A stretch of DNA of 64,000 bases from Pholis gunnellus (taxonomy: Eukaryota; Chordata; Actinopteri; Perciformes; Pholidae), in NCBI GenBank assembly GCA_910591455.2, contig OU342809.1, forward strand, positions 21,508,349 to 21,572,348, read 5' to 3'. Below, piece by piece: positions 51,201 to 63,924 of this stretch (positions are counted from its first letter, which is position 1; each line of letters opens with the position of its first letter). A program made the position numbers and the translations under genes. The notes beneath the pieces are model-generated. The model saw only the letters and a list, made by a program, of their open reading frames with translations, searched no databases and had not been told where the DNA came from.

Positions 51201-53706
51201 GGATGGACTCTCCCACACTTCTAGCTTTCTTTTTGACAATTTTCCTCCCTTCTTCCACTGACATCTGTGAACAGCAGCGCGTCTGCTCCTCTGACCACAG
51301 CTCACCCAGTCTGACTGCATCCTGTCAGTCTGACACGTGTCTGTTACCTGAACTCACACAGATACGTGTACACACACACTCACACACACACACACACACA
51401 CAGGCACCTGCTTATTCGCACATGAATGCAGGCAACTGCATGCATACACACGTCCACGGGCACACGGAAAAATAACTCCATATAACATCTGTTGTCACGT
51501 CCAATTTGTCTGCAGAGGAGAAACTACACATGCTAACCGCACGTTCTCTTTGTCTTCTCTCTCTCTCTAGATGTTACAGCCCCAGTTTAAACCCCACAGC
51601 ATCCAGCAGGTGCTGCTGAGGTTGTTCCAGGTATTCTTATATTATTAATTCACCTTTTCCATTATCCCAGCACTTTCAGATCAGCCAAGTCATTACTTCA
51701 CTCTCTTGGGCAAAGGCTGAGGGTAACGCTTGTCTTCATTAGACAGTCGGGTTTATCAGTGATATGGCTCATTCTTTTTTTTCATTTATCTGGATTTAAA
51801 AAAAAGTTTTTTTGTGTTCATTCCGACTCAAAGCAGCGCAGTTGTGTCACATAAGGCTGTATGAGTCTATAACTCAGTCTCGCTCCTTAAGGGCAGAAGG
51901 GCCCCATGTATTTCTCATGGATGGTCTCATTAAGAATTCACACCAGTAGTGAGAGCAGGATGTATTTTTTTAAAATCAGTTCTGAGCTGCTGGTTGGGTC
52001 TCTTGCTGTTCTAGCGCCGGTGTCCTATTTCATTTACCGCGTCGCTTGAATCCAGTCAGATTGATTCAATCACGGCTGTCCTCTCGCAGGTGATTCCTGG
52101 AAGGTCGCCGTACGGCTCGTGGGATCCGGGACGCTGCCTGCGCTGCGCCGTGGTGGGGAACTCCGGAAACCTCCGCGGGGCCGAATACGGGGCGACCATC
52201 GACGGACACAACTACATCATGAGGTGAGGGTGATGGATGCAATGGATGGACGGGAGGGACAGAGACCAGATGCCGGACGCATTGGACCGAGCAAGGCTAT
52301 GAGATATGGAGATAGATGAAGAAAGGAGGAGGAGGAGGAGGAGGAGGAGGAGGAGGAGGGAAGAGACATTTCATGTGTGGAGAGCACACTGTGACATCAC
52401 ACTACACATGTGCCATTAAAGTTACATCAAATAATATTGTGTGTGTGTGCAAATATTGCCAATAAAGCAGACGTGTGTCTGATACTAAATGTAATCTTTC
52501 GCACAAGCCGTCCTCTATTCAGCTCTCCGAAACCGGTTGACGGAGAGGTCACCTGACTCGTGTGAGGTCACCACAGAGGGCTTCATGTCCTAAGAAGCTG
52601 AAACGTATAGGTCGTGCCTCTCACGTACACACCCGTGCAGAGAGGCACATAAATCCATTTGTCTGAATCTACCCCCCCCCCCCCCCCCCCGGCTTTTTAT
52701 TCGTGCAGCAGTGATGGATCACAGTGCCTGATTGTTGTCAGTTGGCATGAACACACAGCTATATGTTGTTTCCTGCAGCGGGCGTGTGCTTGTGGCAGGA
52801 ACGCTTCGGCGGGGATGACTAGTATTTTTTGTTTCTGTGCACTTAAGCGTTAGCATCCATTAGCGTTGCACTCTCGGCAGACCTGTGTGGGCAGCCTCCA
52901 AATTCTGTCTCCTCTTACAGTAGCTCATTGCTGTGGTTGGATTCTCATTTGTTTCAGCAATCAGCTTTGCCACAACAGGCCCACTCACCACCACCACCGC
53001 CGCCCACCTCCTCCCTCCTCCCTGTCTGCCTTTTTACTCCTGCTATCTAAAAAAAAACATCTGTTTTGTTCACTGACATACGGGAAGGCACGCTCAGTGT
53101 TTTTTTTTAATGTGTTTACGGCTCACTCCTCCAGACAGTGAGTCACGTCTACTGTAAATACAGCAAAAGTCTGAGCTACACAGACAGAGCTGAGTGGCTC
53201 AGTGACTGTCTGACTGGAGGTTGCGATGCCAAATGTGCTTATTACATTATTGAATAAAATGTGTCCTTGTCCTGAAACTTATGAGCTAACAAATATTTTC
53301 ATATTGACTCAAATGACTTTCGACTACTGTGGACTGCTTTGCTGGTAGTGACAAAACCCACAGTGAATGTTCACCCGACTCTGCAGTTTCTTAGTGTTTT
53401 ATTATCTTTCAGCTCATTGTTTTGGTTTTAGAGCCTGTTACTTTACTGTTTTGGTTCACTCTCACCGCTCTCATGAGCACTGTATCCAACAGGCAGCTGT
53501 TGTCGGTGTCGCAGCCCGGCTCTTAAACTGTGATTAAAACAGGAGACACACTGGTATACTTAACAAATACAGTGATTCATTTGAACCAAAAAGTAAGTCA
53601 AAATAAGTCAAATGAATGAATGGCAGGAATCTGTGCAGGAAGAGGATGTGTGACAATGTGCTGGAAAAAAACAAACAGAAGCCACATCACAGATATCTGT
53701 GTATAC

Positions 53707-53749
<43 letters not shown>

Positions 53750-54581
53750 GGGTGAGACCAGATGTGTCCAATGCCGCTGATTACACTCAATCAGGTCTGC
53801 AGCTCTGGAGATGGAAAGCACAGAAACAACAGGAACCGAACAAAGGGGCGTTCACATCAGTGAAAAAGCTCTAAAACCCCGCTCTCCACTACCTGCTCGG
53901 CACCAAACAGTTAGCAAGTTAAGTCAGCAACCAGCTGGTGAACAGATTGGATGTTTTTTGGGAGCCAGACATTTCCCTCAGCAGTTGGAGGAGACCAAAG
54001 CAGAGCAAGAAGGAGAGTGAATACGCACTTTTATCTGTCGGGTGGCCGACGACTTCAAATTCATGCAAATGTTGGTCCGTGTCTGCTGGACGTGTACGTA
54101 AACCGTTATGTGTTAACACTTTGGCCACGACAATTTCAGAAACCGATGATGTGATTTTAGTTTTTACAGCTGCCCCCATGTGGCCAAATTCAGGTGTGAC
54201 ACATTCAAATGAAACGGGGAACCTCTAATTTCTAAAATGTTGAGCTACTCTTTTAAAAGTTGGTTCCAAAAACAATCAGAAACTGCGATCAAGTCAACGT
54301 GGCATTAGATCCTGTGAAACAGGCACCTATTTGACTACAGTCGAAGCTCACATAAAGACTTGCATCTCTTATGCTGTCCCTCCCTCACTCCCAGAATAAA
54401 CCTGGCCCCCACGGTGGGCTACGAAGAAGATGCCGGCAGCCACACCACTCACCACTTCATGTACCCGGAGAGCGCCAAGAACCTGGCGGCCAACGTCAGC
54501 TTCGTCCTGGTTCCCTTTAAGACGCTGGATCTCGTCTGGATCACCAGCGCTCTGTCCACCGGCCAGATTCGATTGTAAGAA

Positions 54582-54614
<33 letters not shown>

Positions 54615-55063
54615 GACAGATATGCATAAACACAGACCAAAACACACATGAGAGAGTGCACACAAACATAGAATTAATTCTGGACACATACTGCACACAG
54701 TGTAGCGACACTAAAATGTAGGCATCCACCGTTTGATCTTAAGGCACACAAGCACACAAGTATAGTTTGGTGGAATAAAGACACTTCATTCTACATACAC
54801 ACACTCACACACAGTAAGAAGAGTGTTGCTGGGCTTAAACAATCTCTCAGTCGTCAGTCATCCAGAATTCATAGCAATCACATAAAGTGTGGATTGAACG
54901 TGTTTAATCAGTTTCTCTCCGTCTCTCCCTCAGTACCTACGCTCCCGTGAAGCAGTTCCTCCGTGTGGATAAAGACAAGGTGTGTTTTTTCAACGGCCAT
55001 TGCAATTACGTTTGGCCATTCTCACACACTCACAGTAATACGCCAACACATAGGCATTTGCAG

Positions 55064-55136
<73 letters not shown>

Positions 55137-56086
55137 GACCCCGCTTTGCTGCAATTATATGATCCCCTCCCCGTTGATGATGAGGGCTTACAGTTAGATT
55201 ATAAACCTTCCCTTTGTTTTAAATAATCTTCTGCTTGCTCTTTAATCCGTGAAATAAAAAAAACCTCAATCACAACCTCGGAGAGTATTATAAAATTTTT
55301 TAATGTGCGGTTTGACCTCTTGAATGTGCAGCGGCTGTGGGTTTTTTTTTTTCTTACTGTATAAATAATCTGAGTGAAAGCTTAAGATCTGAATTCAGAG
55401 TAAATTGGATTTAGCTACACTGGGAATACTTGCGAAAAACACATTCGTGGATCTTTCTGAATATCTTTCTGCTGATACCGTTTGGGTTTGATTCTTAGTT
55501 AAATTCTCAGCCGGTAGACAGTATTTTACACTATCTCCCATCCTCTGCGTCTCTGTTCACCACCCAGGTCCAGATCTTCAACCCGGCATTCTTTAAATAC
55601 ATCCACGACCGCTGGACCAGACATCATGGGCGCTACCCCTCCACTGGCATGCTTGTACTGTTCTTTGCCCTGCATGTCTGTGATGAGGTCAGTTTCTTTC
55701 TCTTTCTTTCCTCTGTTTTAACACAACACAGATGCTGTACATTCTGGCATTATATAATTATTGTGATATTGGATCGATGACTAGACTTGCATACTCGCCA
55801 ATTCCCGATCTGGCATTTTAGGAGGAATTTCGGATACTGGTCTCGGTAAAACTCGACATATTTGTAATCGCACACTTTGTTTCCCAACCCTCACTCTTCG
55901 ACTCTCCTCCAGGTGAATGTGTTTGGCTTCGGGGCAGACAGCAGGGGAAATTGGCACCACTACTGGGAACAGAACCGCTACTCCGGAGAGTTCAGGAAGA
56001 CCGGCGTCCATGACGCCGACTACGAAGCCCAGATCATCCAACGGCTGGCCAAGGATGGCAAGATCACTGTATTCCCTGGGAAATAA
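44675..56086 (+). CDS. st3gal2: st3gal2: ST3 beta-galactoside alpha-2,3-sialyltransferase 2 (7 coding exons)
   Basis: Type II Golgi enzyme of the GT29 family. It moves sialic acid from CMP-Neu5Ac to Gal-beta1,3-GalNAc of glycolipids and O-glycans. Exons: 44675-45016, 51571-51630, 52090-52223, 54395-54574, 54934-54979, 55568-55687, 55913-56086 (TAA 56084-56086). All have GT-AG boundaries and joined phases. They give 351 residues; human has 350. A membrane anchor lies at about residues 7-25. The stem RVKLVPSYVG leads to the L motif (about 150-195, CLRCAVVGNSGNLRG), the S motif (about 257-300, RYPSTGMLVLFFALHVCDE), motif III (His310-Tyr311 in NWHHYWE) and the VS motif (His327 in HDADYE). A sequon lies at Asn212. 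The human sequon NIS in the stem is DIS here. Oddity: the codon aligned to the human start Met is GCG, and the reading frame has no ATG between an upstream stop (TAG TGA just before 44330) and the anchor. The left coordinate is therefore set by homology and not by a start codon. Synteny with sf3b3 favours st3gal2 over st3gal1-type paralogues. Confidence 0.93.
45209..45236. repeat. AT microsatellite
   Basis: About 14 AT units. Confidence 0.95.
45683..45699. repeat. G homopolymer, 17 bases
   Basis: Uninterrupted G run. A 14-base run is also present at 48076-48089. Confidence 0.95.
50103..50190 (+). repeat. Teleost repeat end TTAAAGGGACAGTTCATCCA
   Basis: Begins with TTAAAGGGACAGTTCATCCA and AATTACAAATA, the left end of an abundant fish repeat family. 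The right end was not found. Confidence 0.5.
52326..52358. repeat. GGA trinucleotide repeat
   Basis: About 11 GGA units. Confidence 0.93.
52672..52690. repeat. C homopolymer, 19 bases
   Basis: Uninterrupted C run. Confidence 0.95.
53705..53748. repeat. AT microsatellite
   Basis: Two AT arrays separated by one GT step. Confidence 0.92.
54583..54610. repeat. CA microsatellite next to the st3gal2 exon 4 donor
   Basis: The intron starts GTAAGAAG at 54575 and turns into about 14 CA units at 54583. Confidence 0.95.
55065..55132. repeat. CA microsatellite in st3gal2 intron 5
   Basis: About 34 CA units, starting some 85 bases after the exon 5 donor. Confidence 0.96.
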
Positions 56087-58768
56087 CCAGCAGGTCACCC
56101 TGTGTATCTAACGTTCCAAACTCTGGTACTGCAACAGACACTGTAGAGGCTGCTTAGAACGGGTTACATATCCTCGCATTCCCTTACCTGCACCAGTTTG
56201 GGTTCCCAGGTTGAAGTACACCGAATGCTTACAGAAGGCGAGACGAAAACGGTCACGAAATGGTACCAAACAATGCTATTCCATTCACTTTCCCTTATAT
56301 TGGAGAATTTGCCCACCAGAAGAGGCTCTGATTGGAGAACATGGAGGAACCAGGAGCAGGGAACATGTAGATCCAAACGTAGTTCTGCTCACTAGAGAGT
56401 AATTGGCTCTTAGTTTTCAAGGTTATACCACTAATGGCCAGAGAGGGACCACATATCTTTTTTCCAGGGGCAGCTTCAACTCAGGAGGGGAAAAACGAGT
56501 GAAGGCCTGTCAGCAGGAAAACTCAACCCATCACCACAAACACCGACATTGGCTGTGTACAGCGCCGAGAGAGAGAGAGACAGATATGTATCATCTAGTA
56601 GACTACTGTTCTACAGCAGTGTGATGTCTGACAGAAACAAATAGTGTTTAAACTCACAGTTCTTCACCTTGTAAGCACGAGGTACTGTAACTGTAGGCCT
56701 CCAGACAAGATTGACACACACTGTGGAGTGCTGTTGAACATTTTGAGACTCGCGGACTCATTTTCCATCTCTTACATCTCCTGGGCCATGACTTCCCTGA
56801 GAAAAAAAAATGATCTTCTCAAGTCCCATACACGGCCAAGCCTCACTTTCCCCTTTTCACTGTCACAAGGACCTTTGTCTGACGGCGATGGGTTGTAAAA
56901 CGCTTGGGTTGTAAGACTGTAGGCGATTGCTGCGAGTTTATATCGTACGGCTGTCCTCGGAACACCTTGCAGCAGACACACAGAAAGGCTTTTGCCCTGT
57001 GGCGTCTGGAGAGCCAGCTAACCTGGTTTTAAACACCACGGCAAACCTCATGCCCATGCTACGGTCTCTATTCACATCCAGACACAGGGAGCGGAGCGTT
57101 GGTTTGACTGCGTGATATCTAATGAGGCCGAATGTCCGTCTCCTGTGATTTCCTGTTTTGGAGGGAGGCACGCTGGATCTGGACCGGGCGTTTCATCCCC
57201 ATGTGGTCTGTCAGGTTCTAATTTGGGAGACGAGGACTGTAAGACAGAGAGCTGGAGCACGAAGCACCAGTTTGGCAAAGGCGGCATGAGAAACACATCA
57301 TTTGCCACTGGGTGAATAGATAAGACGTTGGTCCACTGTGTATGTGCAGCAAACTCACGCTGCTACTCAAACTGTACTGGGTTCACCACTTTGGATTTGA
57401 AAGGACTGAAACGAAAACGGACCTCGCGCTGTTTCTTTTCCTTTTCACAGACCTGACTCCTGCATCCCTGTGGGATTAGAGACTGTCTGGAGCATTTATG
57501 CCCCAGATTAAGGCCCATATGATGGGGTGAAAGAAAACCCCACTGGACCTGTGAATCCTTGAACCTGTCAGCAGCTCGGCTTCATTACCCACTCGCCCCC
57601 TGGTCCCCGCTCAGCCAATTCAAACTTCAGCTATATCTGGAGGAGGGTGGAGCCACCAGACGCCTTAGACTTCACCTTCGTACCGCATAAACTGCACTTC
57701 CTGTTCTGATTCTCATGTTGATGGCATATTACCCAGCAGACTGCAGATTTCATTTGTTAGTTTTATGTGCTGTTTAGCTTTAAGTTTACACATTGGCTGG
57801 ATTTATATTATTGGCTCAGACTAGATTTTCTTTTTTCCACCCAGGCGGCTCGTTCGTGTTTTTTATCATGATTTGGTATCTTAAAATAACAGCCATTTAC
57901 ACCTTTTATAGCCTCCATTGTTGGTTATTTATGTCTTTAACAAGGAGGCCCAAAATAGTCGTTGAAGTGCTGCTAAACAATATATGAAGAACAGACGCGT
58001 CGGTGGAAGACAGAGAATGTGAGCCACAGAGAGGAAGGAAGATACAAGTATTTGGTTTGACTCGAGGCCGTAAATCCATCCAAAGATGCTGTGACGGAGT
58101 TGTGTTTATCAAGCAGCAGATGGTGGCTGATGAGGAAGAGTACTCATGGTTCCTACACAGGTCTGGACAATATGGAGAAGCCCCTTTACACCAAACTAAT
58201 TCATGTGTGCATGGGTTTAAACGATTGTTGATTGGTATTAATAACTCAACAGTTGCTTCATGTTGTGCTGAGAGCTCAGGCTTTTTCATTTTAATTCACA
58301 TACTGCAAACAATGGACCAGGGCACAGAAACACGTGACGTAACGTGTTTCCATCTCAGCCCCGCCCACTGCAGAAGAGCACAGACAGAAAACATGTTTTC
58401 AGGGCCTTTAATGCTCCTTTAGAACTATGAGAAAACTACACTAGTTACAGCTTAAAGTTTACCAGAACTTCACCAATATTTCTTTCCCACAGAGGGAGTT
58501 GGTGTATTGTTTTAGTGACTCATAATGTGCTGTACCGCGAGCTACATTTACATTGATAGCTACACCTGTGAATAGAAGCTGTGTAGGAACCGTGTGCACT
58601 GCAGCAGATGCTTCTTTGTGAGAACAACAAAGCACATTGTTGTTGAACGCACGTCCCTCTTGAGTGTGTTGTTAAAAGTTGAGGGATTTTATCCTGTAGC
58701 GCTCATTCTTATTGTGCACTTCACGTTTTCTCTTTTTACATTGCTCACACTGAGAAAGGTTTGAGGTT

Positions 58769-58769
<1 letters not shown>

Positions 58770-58833
<64 letters not shown>
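58770..58833. repeat. CA microsatellite downstream of the st3gal2 stop
   Basis: About 31 CA units. Confidence 0.96.
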
Positions 58834-58834
<1 letters not shown>

Positions 58835-59109
58835 GTTGGAGGGTCGGAGTGCTGTACCGCCCCCAGCAGGCGATGTGAAGAACTGTTTGCTACTATGCTG
58901 ATATCAGTTCTATTGTTCTATTGTTGTATTATTGTATCATCTTAATAACCACATGTAACTCTCTTGTGTTACCGTTGTACTTAATCTGCTTTCAATGTTT
59001 TTATCCTACTTTGCACATAACAGATCTTATCGGAGGTTTTAGTGTCGGGCTGGGCTCACTTTAGGAGTCCGTTTGGCTGAAACTGGACATATCGTTTTAT
59101 CTCTCTCTG

Positions 59110-59211
<102 letters not shown>

Positions 59212-60941
59212 ACACACATTCATGCTTTCGTGCCTTGTCCTGCTGCTGGAGGTATCTTGCCTACAGCTGCTCCATCGGCAATACACACACACACACATAC
59301 TTCTGCTACCTTTGCATTTTTTTTAGTCACACACACTCGCATGTCTTTTGGCTGAGAGCTGTGCCTTCTGAGCTTCACACACACACCCACACACACACAC
59401 AAAAAAAACACACACTCTGCCTTCTGCTCGGGGAACAGACGCCTCCCGCTCTTCACTTCTTACTGCTTTGTGCATGACATTGTTTTCTACCGATCGCTGG
59501 AGGCGTAAGGAGAGGATGTAACCCGGCGATACAGTGTGACTCGCTGTGAATTCATATTAGGACATTTGCTACTTTTTTGAGCATCAAGTGTATACTTTTG
59601 AGGCATTTCTGCTTTTCTAGATAACATTGAGGGGAAAAATGGCAGACAGAGAGGGTCATCCGCTGGATTCAATCCCACAAAGTGGCAGGTACCTGTCCTA
59701 TTGCTGGTGTTTGTTTTCAACGACACAGTGACTGTAGAACAGATGGTGAGGACGACAAAGCGTCTGAAAGGCTCAGACATAGCAGTGTACCACTGCTTCA
59801 CCTGTTATCTTGGAGTTGTCCACTACTGTGGTCCTGTGTTATTTCTGTGTTGTTTCCCAAGATGCTCCTTCCAACTTCAAAAGGAATGTGTAAAATGTTT
59901 TGGAGATAACTCGGCTCTCTGGCAGCATTCCTATCACATTCTTGCAGCCTGCAGTGGGTAGAAAAGTCTTAATATGAGTCGGGCCGCGTTCAAGCACAGC
60001 AGCTGTTATCGGCATCCTTGATTTCTTACACGAGAACATTGTGATCCCAATAGAGGGGTAAGCAGGGTGATCCCTCTCTGCTGGCCTACATAAGAGTGGA
60101 GGTTTTACAGTACGTGACACAGATCTCGCCTGAGAGTGTTCCCTGTATATATAACCTGAAGTAGGTCTGTTCTCCTGTCGCTGACCCAATAAACTGATTT
60201 CTCTGTGTCCTCTGGAGTTGATCCTGAAAAGAATTGGAAGCGGCGCCATGTTTTCAGGTCTGCTGCGTCAAGAACAGCAATCAAAGAAATAAAGAGCTGC
60301 GTCGGTTGGGAGCATTATGGGAAACGTGGTCCTTGATTGTGACGGGTCAGATGTCCAGAGAGCAGCATGTTTTCTCAGGTGAAATCTGAACGCAGGGGGT
60401 TTGGTTCGCTCACAACGCTGACGGAAACGAGTCAAATGAAAGCTGACTTGAGTGTTGTGTTTCTGCCACAACTTAAACTGCACTTATTTCCTTTTAAGCG
60501 TTGTGTGTTACTTTTCTTATTTTTGGAATTCCAGGCCAGACTCTTGCAAAACCTCCTCAGACTAAAATCACCTTTGTTCTACTTTGCTGTCAGTGGAATC
60601 CAGGTTCCTTTCACATCCAGGACTATTTTTACACCGTTTTGTCTCTCACGCTATGCTCTGACTCACATTTCAGAAAAGTCACAAACCCCATGTATTGATT
60701 GCTTGTACGGCTGCACAACGTGGCAGACACAAACCACTAGAGTTTACTGCAATTAACGTTTTCTTTAATAGAAAAGGAGGCACATTAAAGTCATTCAATT
60801 AATCTTTTTATTGGGTAATTGAAGAGCACATCTGCTCAGCTCAGAAAAAAATGGACACTGATGTTTTCTGACAGCTAGCAAGCTAGTCTGTATGAGATGT
60901 ATCGCAGTCACATAACCCTCTTCAAACTCTTGTTTTTACGC

Positions 60942-61085
60942 TTCTGTTTTTGTACAAATTAAACATCCAAGATGTGTTTTCAGTAGGTAAGTACTAGTAG
61001 CGCTAGAAGGCTAATCGTTACCTTTGGACAGAGCTAGGCTAGCTGATTCCAGTCTCAGCTAAGCTAACTGTCTGCTCTCATACAG
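60942..61085 (-). repeat. Inverted copy of the teleost repeat seen at 23448-23640
   Basis: Reads TTTTTGTACAAATTAAAC, GTTACCTTTGGACAGAGCTA, GGCTAGCTGATTCCAGTCTC and AGCTAAGCTAACTG. This is the reverse orientation of the same abundant family. Confidence 0.65.
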
Positions 61086-62218
61086 ATTTAGTTCCAAAGT
61101 ATATACATGTTACAGACACATTGGGTTGTTTTTCTAGCCGACTTTATGACTCCGCAACATATTAATCAGAACCTCTTTACTGAGCTTGAGTTAACGCAAA
61201 TCAGAAAATTGGATCAATTTGCAGTTTGGCAGGAGAGAAACAGTCCAGACTTTGTCTCGAGTTGCTACAAAAGACAATATGTATAGAGAAAAGATAACCA
61301 CAGCTCTTATGGCTGGGTTTAAAGGAGAGGTTCATTGTTGAATTTTGGGTTTCTACTAAAACATGTTTTACCTTCAAAAAACACAATTTTTCTTTACTGT
61401 CTATCAGACTATCTCTGTATTGACCGTCTGTCTCTTTAAGCCCCCAATTCCCTAAAAAAGACCAATTGCTCTGATTAGCTGTCAAGAAGTGTATGTTGCA
61501 CCTTGGCAAGTGTGACAGGACAGGGAGTCACATCGGAGTGGCTTGTTGAAGCCCACAAAAAAAAACTGGAAAAGTGAGTCTTTTTATATGTCCCCTTTTA
61601 AAGTATAGGCGCGGCCCAGTTTTGTTCTCGGGTAATTGAGAATAGCTTCAAGGAACAAACACATCCTGATCAAAATGACTGGCGGTCCAGGCTGTTGCCA
61701 GCATGCTGTGCTGTTTGAGGCGGAGGTGAGGACAGCCTCAGGCAGCTCCATCCTCATCAGTTCACTGGTGTGCATTGAACAAGAACAGCTCTTTAGCAGC
61801 AGTCACTGTGCTTCAGACTGCACATATCATACTGTCGCTGTGGATCGTTACGCGAACCACTCTAACCTCTTGTCAGCTATTGTGCTAGTTCTCTCAATCC
61901 AGTAAACCGTATCAAGTAGGATTAAAAGCTGTTTAGTGAATGCCATCTTACTGGCGGCTCATATGAAGCAGATACTGTAGGAGGAGAAGTCGTCCGGGGG
62001 TTTAGAAAGGTTGCGGTCTCAGTTGAGATGGGTGAAATCGTTCCATATCGGTGGTTTTCCTGCTGTCTGGATCTGTCATCATCTAGTTCAAGCTTTAACG
62101 TCTCATTCATCAGTAGGACTACCTTTTTGGACTAGGTAGTACACCACACGTGTATTTACTACATTGACACATCCGTGTGATATGTGATCCAACTCTTTGT
62201 ATCTTATGCTATTGTACA

Positions 62219-62224
62219 AATAAA
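62219..62224 (+). terminator. Poly(A) signal AATAAA, candidate for st3gal2
   Basis: AATAAA followed by AAGCTTCATG and then a GT-rich element from about 62252. Confidence 0.5.
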
Positions 62225-62385
62225 AGCTTCATGAAACATGAGGTAAAAGTCTGACTGTGTGTTTGTGGGATTATGGTTTTGCTTTACGCTGAGCTACTCA
62301 AATAATTTGGGTTAGAGTAATCCTGAAAATAGATTTCATTTGGCACTGGTGTTCTGTTGTGGAGTACTGGAGTGGCCTGCCGTAC

Positions 62386-62480
62386 TTAAAGGTGCAGCGT
62401 GTGGGATTTGGCGTCATCAAGCAGATTGCAACGTCATGGCGGCCGGCTCTGTGAAGAGGGAACTAGGACAACTATTTTTC
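62386..62480 (+). mobile_element. One end of a TTAA-type MITE
   Basis: TTAAAGGTGCAGCGTGTGGG, ATTTGGCG and CAGATTGCAACG follow the terminal sequence of the same repeat group as 6083-6547. It lies between the poly(A) signals of st3gal2 and aars1. The other end was not identified. Confidence 0.5.
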
Positions 62481-62891
62481 AGGTGATTATACACAAAAGA
62501 AAACCTACTTATTGTAATGCATTCCTTCCAATAGTGAAGAAAGATGAAATATTTCCATGTTATGCGACTTTAAACTTCTTCTGCAATGCGCTTCAAAGAG
62601 ACACATATTTAACTTTTCACTACCTTACATTTGGTTTCACAGCTTTATTTGCTTCAGATGATTTTGCACATGAAACTTGATCAGTTCACACATCTAATAT
62701 TTCATTGAAAGGTATGATTGTTTCGGTTCACTTTCTGTTATCATCCTAAATGCTCTAAAAACACCAGCGTAAGCTTCCTGTCCCGCACTAAATGACTGCC
62801 AGGTAAACACCACGGGGCGTCAAGATACAAACCAGTTTGTTTTCCTCAGGAAGTGAAGACTAAATCCAGACAACACGCAGTGGATATTGGA

Positions 62892-62897
62892 TTTATT
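62892..62897 (-). terminator. Poly(A) signal candidate for aars1
   Basis: TTTATT on the plus strand is AATAAA on the minus strand, about 1 kb downstream of the aars1 stop. Another AATAAA on the minus strand is at 63264-63259. Which one is used cannot be told from sequence. Confidence 0.35.
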
Positions 62898-63924
62898 GTA
62901 AATCGGCAACTACTTGCTGTCAAGTTCAACCGATCAATGGTGATAAACCGTGTCCGTGTTGTATATACAGCTTGTTTCCACTCCCCCCAAGTGGCCAAAC
63001 ATGTTATTGCAGGTTAAGAATAATGAACAAATCTGAACCTGTCGAACAACGCACGCAATATTCACTCTCTTTAAACCAACAGTGTTCATAATAGATGCTT
63101 CTACAACATACAAATACATTTACACCTCAGTGCTTTTTGCTCAGTGATCCACAACAAAACGATCCATCAAACCTCGAGTCTGCATTTTCCTCCCTGAGAT
63201 GTGTCACCAGTACAAACATATCACACGTTTGAAAGAAGCAAAGTAGACAGCGGTCGTATTTATTCCATCCTCATAACGTGACACATCCGACATGGAACAG
63301 CTACAATGATAAAAGACATCAACATTCTGCATTCAATCGATATTAAACGTCAGCAAATGAAGTTACACAGATTAATTATTGGACACGTTCATTTTATACA
63401 GTTAATTATTTTTGCTAAATTAAACCCGTTGACTTCTAATATGTCAGATAATGGCTTGTTATTTGAAAAGCAAGATACAGCTAGTGCGCGTTTAAGTCAA
63501 GTCCAACCAATCACAGGAGAGAACTCTGGCTTTTGCTCACTCTGATGGACGGAGCCATTAGTTTTAGCCGCTTCATCTGAGCTGTGCAGTGCTGCCCGGA
63601 GGCTAAATCGATCAAAAGCACATGTTTCCCTCCGTCACAAACATGCAATAGTGCAGTGGACGCACTGGAGTAAGATTTCTCAAATGATCGGCTGCCCTCT
63701 TTCACTTAACTGCAGCAGAGGATCTTCCACGGAGATGAATCAGAGTGTTAATAAATAAATGAGCGGCTCGGTTACTGCTGGTCATCCGTCAACATAGTGA
63801 GCAAGAAACCCGGGAGCTTTGTTTGTTTTTCTAATATTTTGTGACCCAAGGGGAGAAGAGAAGAGGAGAGGAAATGGACAAAGGAAAAAAGGACTCCTCC
63901 TCCCACACTGACATCTCACTGCTC
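62898..63924 (-). other. Probable aars1 3' UTR
   Basis: Between the aars1 stop at 63927-63925 and the minus-strand AATAAA motifs at 63259 and 62892. No coding exon seen on either strand. Confidence 0.45.

Larger units (their letters stand above)
45017..51570. other. st3gal2 intron 1
   Basis: 6.5 kb intron with donor GTAAGT and acceptor CTCTCTCTCTAG. It holds a degenerate hAT-type end at 45083 (AGTAGGGCTGCAG), an AT repeat at 45209-45236, G homopolymers at 45683-45699 and 48076-48089, a T/A run near 50605-50623 and a repeat end at 50103. No exon recognised. Confidence 0.75.
52224..54394. other. st3gal2 intron 3
   Basis: 2.2 kb intron with a GGA array (52326-52358), a 19-base C run (52672-52690) and an AT array (53705-53748). 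No exon recognised. Confidence 0.75.
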
